A DNA stretch of 64,000 bases from Polyodon spathula (Eukaryota; Chordata; Actinopteri; Acipenseriformes; Polyodontidae): contig NC_054548.1 in assembly GCF_017654505.1 (NCBI RefSeq), forward strand, positions 28,866,796-28,930,795, written 5' to 3'. This document shows, in pieces, positions 58,329 to 64,000 of this stretch; within the stretch, counting starts at the first letter, position 1, and every line of letters starts with the position of its first letter. The notes below the pieces were generated by a model. It saw nothing but the letters and a program-made list of their open reading frames with translations, was not told where the DNA came from and searched no databases. The translations under genes and the position numbers were made by a program.

Positions 58329-58612
58329 CTGAAAGGTCCATGCGGGTACATGGGAAGCCATCTTGGGGTAGGGAATGCAATTTAAACGTTTACTGGAATT
58401 TGCCTGTCAAACATGCTCTGTCGTTATTCATAACAACTTAGAATTGTATTATTTTAGTTTCTTCTTCTTACCAGATTTGTACCATATGGAATGCAGCTTT
58501 AATTTAATAGCTACTGTATTCTTGGTCAATTGTATAAGTTGCACTGGTTCTAGCTCTTTATTACAAAAGAAATACCTAAAAGTACATTTTATATATTAAA
58601 TCAATGCAGTAG

Positions 58613-59430
58613 TGTGACAGAGATCGAATGACACTTGGTGTTAGATTTCCCTCCCGACCTGTGAGGGCACTAAACGTAAAGGGAACAGAGTAACCTGGAC
58701 TAAAAGGCATGACACTTTATTCCCATGGGTAGGTGGAAATCTGTGTGCTAGAAAAGGGACTGAGTTACAGTACCCAAACTCAATGACCCGAACGGGAAAC
58801 AGCATGGCATCCACAGAATGGAGAAGCAGATGCGCTTGTTAACCAAGGGGTTATGAGGGAAGGTATAAAATAGGGGCATAGAAAAGTAATCTGTTCCTTT
58901 GCAAATGGTTGGATTAGACCTTAAAGGAATACCGTGTATACTAAAAACCGTGAGTATCTGTTTTGTGTTTGTCAGTGTCGGCTGTAACTGTTGTTTGTCT
59001 CACCTCAAGCCAGCATCAACCCGGACATCACTTTCACCCCTGCATTTCACGGAGAACTGTAATTACACAAGTAGCACGTAATATCACTTCACTGTTTTGT
59101 GCATTGTATTTAGTGTGGGTGTGTGTAAAAACTGGACTTTTGGTTACGGGTCAAACCCGGGGAATACAATTACGAGTGATACACGCCGCTGTATCGCTCA
59201 ACATTTATTATTTACTGGTGTTTGCCAGTAAAATATATTTCAATATATGCGGGCAATCGTTTTCCAAGTACAGAGCAAGCAGATTCAAAATGCATACAGA
59301 AACAGGCTCCCTAATACCCATTTGTACCCAGATTGTTCCCCTCTCCCGTTCCTTTGTAGGTCCAATCACCATGGGACAACACCCTGTGGGCTACACCTGT
59401 GGAGGGTCCCATGTGCAGAGAAAATGACGT
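58613..59430 (+). repeat. LTR of Gmr1 type, right border unresolved
   Basis: TGTGACAGAGATCGAATG opens the repeat and CTCCCGACCTGTGAGGGC follows at the same distance as in the LTRs at 4356-5069 and 29956-31220. GGTATAAAATAGGGGC (near 58865) is a good TATA box in plus orientation, and a CATTTATTATTTACTGG block (near 59200) recalls the R region of the first LTR. The 3' end was not located and no pol sequence follows, so this is a solo or truncated LTR. Confidence 0.6.
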
Positions 59431-59970
59431 GTTGTGTACTAAAGTGATCTAAAGGTTGCTATTGAAGAAAGTAAACTAGTTCTAGCTTGACTGTGTTTAT
59501 GTTATGTACATGTTCTTCTGTGTTCTCACACTGTGCCAAAAATTATGCTATCTTGGACGTATTGGTCCCTCCAGCACAGGGTGATTCTGGTTTATTCATC
59601 TGCTAAACTGCTGCTGTTATTCAATGCACAGATTTGTGGGTTTGGACGATTTCTGCCATCAGCACTATTTCATGCAGTCTGGCACTTATCCGTTTATCAT
59701 ACCTTTTCTGCCACATTTTCTGCAAAACTAACAGAGTACAAAACTGTAAATACTTGCATCATATATTGCTTTACTTCTTCATTTTCCATGTTCTTCAACA
59801 GACACCAAAATAGAATTGCCTTTTTCTGTTAAGTAGTGACATTTATGAGCAATACAGCACACTTAAGCCATAGTTTCCCATAGAAAACTGGACATTTCTA
59901 CACTAAAAATATTTTAAAATTGTTAACACACTATTTGGAAAGCAATCAACCCTAAATCTATACTAGAGAG
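59431..59970. other. Stretch without a supported gene
   Basis: A 99-codon frame at 59533 shows no motif. Confidence 0.5.
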
Positions 59971-60002
<32 letters not shown>

Positions 60003-60022
60003 GTACTGCCCTGCCTTGGTAC

Positions 60023-60096
<74 letters not shown>
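59971..60096. repeat. A-run and (CA)n microsatellite
   Basis: About 28 A (59971-59998), then, after 25 bp, about 36 CA units (60024-60096). Confidence 0.97.
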
Positions 60097-60748
<652 letters not shown>

Positions 60749-61016
60749 ACAATATATATAATCGCCCCTCGCTATACTGCGGATACGGATATATCGCGGT
60801 CCTGGAGTTGGCTCCCAATTTTTACTGTCTAATTGCGTATGCCTTAGCTGCAATATATACATAAGAACTTAGAATTACTGTTTTATTTCTTACTGCACAT
60901 TACAAGCAACAATGTACAAAACAATTAAAAACAAAACAACATATGCACATGTAAACCACAATAACACTAAGCAAATTAAATATCTGTTTGCTGAAGTGGT
61001 TTTTATTTTAGCCAAC
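60749..61016. other. Short stretch, nothing firm
   Basis: CCCCTCGCTATACTGCGG near 60766 resembles the ends of some Tigger/pogo-type repeats but has no partner. Confidence 0.4.
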
Positions 61017-61186
61017 GTTAGGTTATTACCATAAGCCTGGTTCCCTGAAAAGAATGACAACCATTATCGAATAGGAAAAGCCTCTCTGACCAATCAGTCA
61101 CTGAGCACATATAAAAATGCTGCCCTATCAGGGCCCTGCTGTGAGGGGGAAGTCCCTCCCACCTCCTGATGAAGAGGGACGTCCTC

Positions 61187-61330
61187 ACAGTAGCATATCG
61201 CCATTTTCGAAATCAAAGGTCAGCTGGGGACACGACCCCGAAGGGTAAAGGTATGACAACCATTACTGAATGGGAAGCTGTACCAAAGCTGTCGTGGCTC
61301 CAGATTACAGATAGTACAGCCCTACAGCGA
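61187..61330. repeat. DIRS copy 3 collapsed internal complementary region
   Basis: 61187-61319 equals the inverse of 55068-55200 base for base by eye. It holds the ATGACAACCATTACTGAAT segment but not the joined termini. Confidence 0.85.
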
Positions 61331-61401
61331 TAGCCTCAGAGCCCTCATGATGCCTAAGAGCACGCCTCCTGCAACACCCTAGAGCCCAAGGAGGGCCTCG
61401 T

Positions 61402-62300
61402 TCAGTTTGCAACATCAAGGTGGTAAAAACGCGCAAATGTCTGACTACCTGTCCATGTAGCAGCATTGCAAAGCTCATCTAAGGAGGCGCCATGAAAGGG
61501 AGCCCACAAAGTCGCTTGGCCCCTGGTAGAATGGGCCGTAATGCCCCCTGGCATGAAGGAGTCTGTCTGTTCATATGCCAAGCGTATGGCATCTGACACC
61601 CAGTGCACTAGACATTGCTTCTATAGGGCCTGACCTCTAGAGCAGGACCCATAGCAGACAAACAGCTGGTTGGACTGTCTCGAGGACGCCATCCTATCCA
61701 GGTAACAGTGCAGAGCCCAGACCGGGCAAAGCATGTGCTGTTTGCAATCCTCCTCTGACTCATGTGGAGGAGGTCTGAAAGCTTCCAAAACCACTGGTTG
61801 GTTAATATGGAATGACAGACCACCTTTGGCAAAAAGGCTGGGTTAGTTCTTAATGTTACCCTTGATTCATTACCAGTGAGAGCCATACAGGTATCATCGA
61901 TGGACAGCGCATGAAGCTCACTTACTCTTCTGGCAGACGTAATGGCTAATAAATACACCACTTTGAAGGAAACAGGAAGCAGCTCTGCTGAGGCCATGGG
62001 CTCAAATAGGGAACCCGTAAGGACCCCCAGCACCAGCTGCAGATCCCACTTAGGGACCAAGCTTTTCGTCGGAGGACGGAGCCTCCGGGCACCTTTAAGA
62101 AATTGCACTGTCACGAAGTGTGCCCCAGCGAACAGAGTCAATTTTATCGTGGCACACCGATATTGCTGCCAAGCAGACCTTCAGAGTAGATACAGATTTT
62201 CCTGCATCAAACCAGTGTTGTAAGAAGGTTAGAATTGTCTTAATAGGGCAAGTCACAGGGTCGTGACCCCCAGCAATGCACCAGTTTTGGAAAACCTATT
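61402..62300 (-). pseudogene. DIRS tyrosine recombinase, copy 3
   Basis: The frame 62141-61608 has AHFVTVQFLKGARRLRPP, LAITSARRVSELHALSIDD with the first catalytic Arg, and CMALTGNESRVTLRTNPAFL; the frame 61608-61402 gives MHWVSDAIRLAYEQTDSFMP, then ITAHSTRGQATLWAPFHGAS (H, R and H) and FARFYHLDV (Tyr). It is the most complete of the three recombinases, with all catalytic residues, but at least one shift around 61800 and another near 61608 break it. It would integrate circular element DNA without making a target duplication. Confidence 0.87.
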
Positions 62301-62303
62301 GTA

Positions 62304-62660
62304 CTAATAATGGACTCTGGTGCTAGGCACCCTAGCAGACTGTAGTTTCTCTACCATTGCGTCTGGCATACCTCGTCTGGATAAACAACTCAGTTCAACA
62401 GCCAAACCCAGAGTTGGAGCTAGGCCAGGTTCGGGTGCCATAATAGCCCTTCTGCTTGGCTCAGGAGGTCCTGTCGGTGCCGAGGAAGAGCACGGTCGGC
62501 GCCGAGTCAATCGGCGTCGGGGTCGGCATTGGGGTCAGCACCAAGGAGGAGCGAAGTAAGCGCTAAGAGAGTCCTGAGGCTGAGAAGGGCGTGGTAGGCC
62601 CGAGCTGGATGCTAGCTGGAACCAAGTCAATCGGCGTCGGGGACCACACCGCTGATAGCG
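62304..62660 (-). pseudogene. Deletion junction: gag N-terminal repeats fused to pre-recombinase region
   Basis: The minus frame 62510-62304 runs from the SSAPTG type gag repeats into GPPEPSRRAIMAPEPGLAPT and LGLAVELSCLSRRGMPDAMV. Copy 2 shows the second part at 53935-54050 in its normal place, more than 4 kb downstream of the first. The junction is near 62472. Confidence 0.8.
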
Positions 62661-62964
62661 TGATCACCCGACAGCAGCTACCACAATAGCTCACGTGACT
62701 CAAGCACGGTAAGAACTACCACAAGATTAATAAAAGAGAATAAAAGCTTAGTGCCAATCTCTGTAGAGGGGTTGAAACCAGTTCTATTAAATAGAATCTA
62801 CCAAAGTGAGACAAAGGCAACTAGCTATTTCAAAATACTCGTAAATGTAGTAGTTTACTGTAGCGAATCCATTTTGCAGGCTAGATACTCAATTCTGAGT
62901 GTTTTCACCATACAAAGGAGCCAATTTCCAGCACAAGGAGAGCACAAAGAGGTCCAAGTGTTGT

Positions 62965-63094
62965 CTCGGTGAGGTGAGAGAGAAAATGGCGATATGCTAC
63001 TGTGAGGGCAGCTTTTTTATATGTGCTCAGCGATTGATGGGTCAGAGAGGCTCTTCCCATTTGATAATGGTTATCATTTCACTTGAAAGGGAAC
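62965..63094. repeat. DIRS copy 3 right inverted terminal repeat
   Basis: GAGAGAAAATGGCGATATGC to CACTTGAAAGGGAAC; about 70 bp shorter than its left partner because the CCCTCCCACC portion is missing after GTGAGGGCAGC. Confidence 0.85.
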
Positions 63095-63611
63095 GAGGTG
63101 TTCACATGTGGCAGCAATGCACTAGCAAAAGCCACAAGGCAGTGACTTCAGCTCGCTAGCAACAAGCCTCCTATATTGTTGTTGGGAATGGATTATTTCA
63201 ATGCAGCGCGTTTGTGCATTTGAGAAAGGAGAGGAGGACTCATGAAATTAATTGGAGACTAAAATTGATGAGAAGCAGTTACTCTCCGCTGTACGAATTA
63301 AAATGGTGTGCTGCTTTTTATACGAAGAATTTGAAAAAGAAGGTTGTGTAGATGATTTATACTGGACACTGGCACATCAGATAAAACAAGGGAGTGGTTG
63401 TACAGTATGTATTTTGTTTTTCTATGGGATAAGAAAAGTGATTGTCTCTTAACTTACACCAATAAGTAGGGGATAGTCCTTCAAACTTCAATTTGCCATG
63501 GCTCAGGATGATCAAGACAGCAATGGTCACACATGGCATAATGTTCCTTAATGATACACACTAACTCAAGGATTAAAAATTATTTAAATTTTATTTAGAC
63601 AAATATGTATA

Positions 63612-63614
<3 letters not shown>
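63095..63614. other. Stretch without a supported gene
   Basis: No recognisable feature. A 66-codon frame at 63252 has no motif. Confidence 0.5.

Positions 63615-63678
<64 letters not shown>
63615..63678. repeat. (GT)n microsatellite
   Basis: About 32 GT units. Confidence 0.98.
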
Positions 63679-63680
<2 letters not shown>

Positions 63681-64000
63681 CAGGTGCAATTTAGGAAGGC
63701 ATTAATCAGTCCCTTGAGCAATTGCTTTTTTAAAGAGAAAGGTTACACTGAACATTGTACCACCAGTATGTGGTGTAGCTGTCAGTGTACCTAGGGAAAG
63801 GACTTGTTATAGTAGTTATGTATCCTTACACTATTTTCTTATAAGACAAAACAGGGTGAAATTTCATTTTAGGTTAAAAACATTAAATCAGATTACAATT
63901 GTTTTAATGGAGCGTACACAAACAGTTTTGCATTTCTAACGTGGAAATATTTCATTTGAGTTATTTGCAACATTATTACATAGAGTTCATTTTTGTCATA
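63679..64000. other. AT-rich stretch to the window end
   Basis: Nothing supported. Confidence 0.55.

Larger units (their letters stand above)
61017..63094 (-). mobile_element. DIRS1-like element, copy 3, internal-deletion derivative
   Basis: Both ends are preserved: GTTAGGTTATTACCATAAGC at the left and CACTTGAAAGGGAAC at the right, with inverted repeats inside (61040-61220 against 62975-63080). On the minus strand the leader and gag N-terminal repeats (62660-62473) jump at about 62472 into the region just before the recombinase; the rest of gag, RT and RNase H are gone. 133 bp at the inner end of the left repeat are identical to copy 2. It is a non-autonomous form that could have been mobilised by intact relatives. 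Confidence 0.9.

Overview
This window is typical of a repeat-rich vertebrate genome, most likely a ray-finned fish. The evidence is the company of elements: Gmr1-like Ty3/gypsy elements, DIRS1-like tyrosine-recombinase retrotransposons, several Tc1-type transposons (one end matches a family well known from salmonids and lampreys), hAT and piggyBac remnants, tRNA-derived SINEs and very long TA, CA, GA and TAA arrays. No bacterial-style genes, rRNA, tRNA or CRISPR array were seen. No host protein-coding gene could be identified with confidence; two weak exon-like stretches (about 18.5 kb and 26.5 kb) are the only candidates. Species assignment is not possible from this sequence.

Layout. 1-5069 is a nearly complete Gmr1-like LTR retrotransposon on the minus strand, running off the left edge, with the unusual order gag-PR-IN-RT-RH; it has broken a Tc1 element whose terminal repeat survives at 5070-5262. 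5313-6934 holds two different LTR-like sequences around a non-coding internal stretch. 8742-11130 is a second, decayed Gmr1-like copy with the same IN-before-RT order. 14017-15503 is a Tc1/mariner relative of DD38E (Intruder) type set between two TA arrays. 23821-25348 and about 27740-28860 are DD34E Tc1 copies, both dead. A piggyBac transposase remnant lies near 29.2-29.4 kb. 29956-31220 is a solo LTR of Gmr1 type that carries a palindromic MITE. 32761-34468 is a non-autonomous hAT element with an 8-bp target duplication.

The right half is dominated by three copies of one DIRS1-like family: 38212-43249 (minus), about 48970-55358 (plus, 5' truncated, with a solo LTR inserted in gag) and 61017-63094 (minus, an internal-deletion derivative that kept both ends). 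Together they show inverted terminal repeats, an internal complementary region that reads as a joined circle junction, gag, RT/RNase H with LDDW, a methyltransferase-position domain and a tyrosine recombinase. Each copy lost its recombinase in a different way. Solo LTRs with perfect target duplications (47226-47797, CACGT; 50490-51878, ACTG) and a plus-strand LTR near 58.6 kb complete the picture.

The genes of each element once worked together as retrotransposition or cut-and-paste machinery, but every coding unit seen here carries stops, frameshifts or deletions, so the window reads as a graveyard with nested insertions that allow relative dating. The rest is AT-rich sequence without recognisable features.
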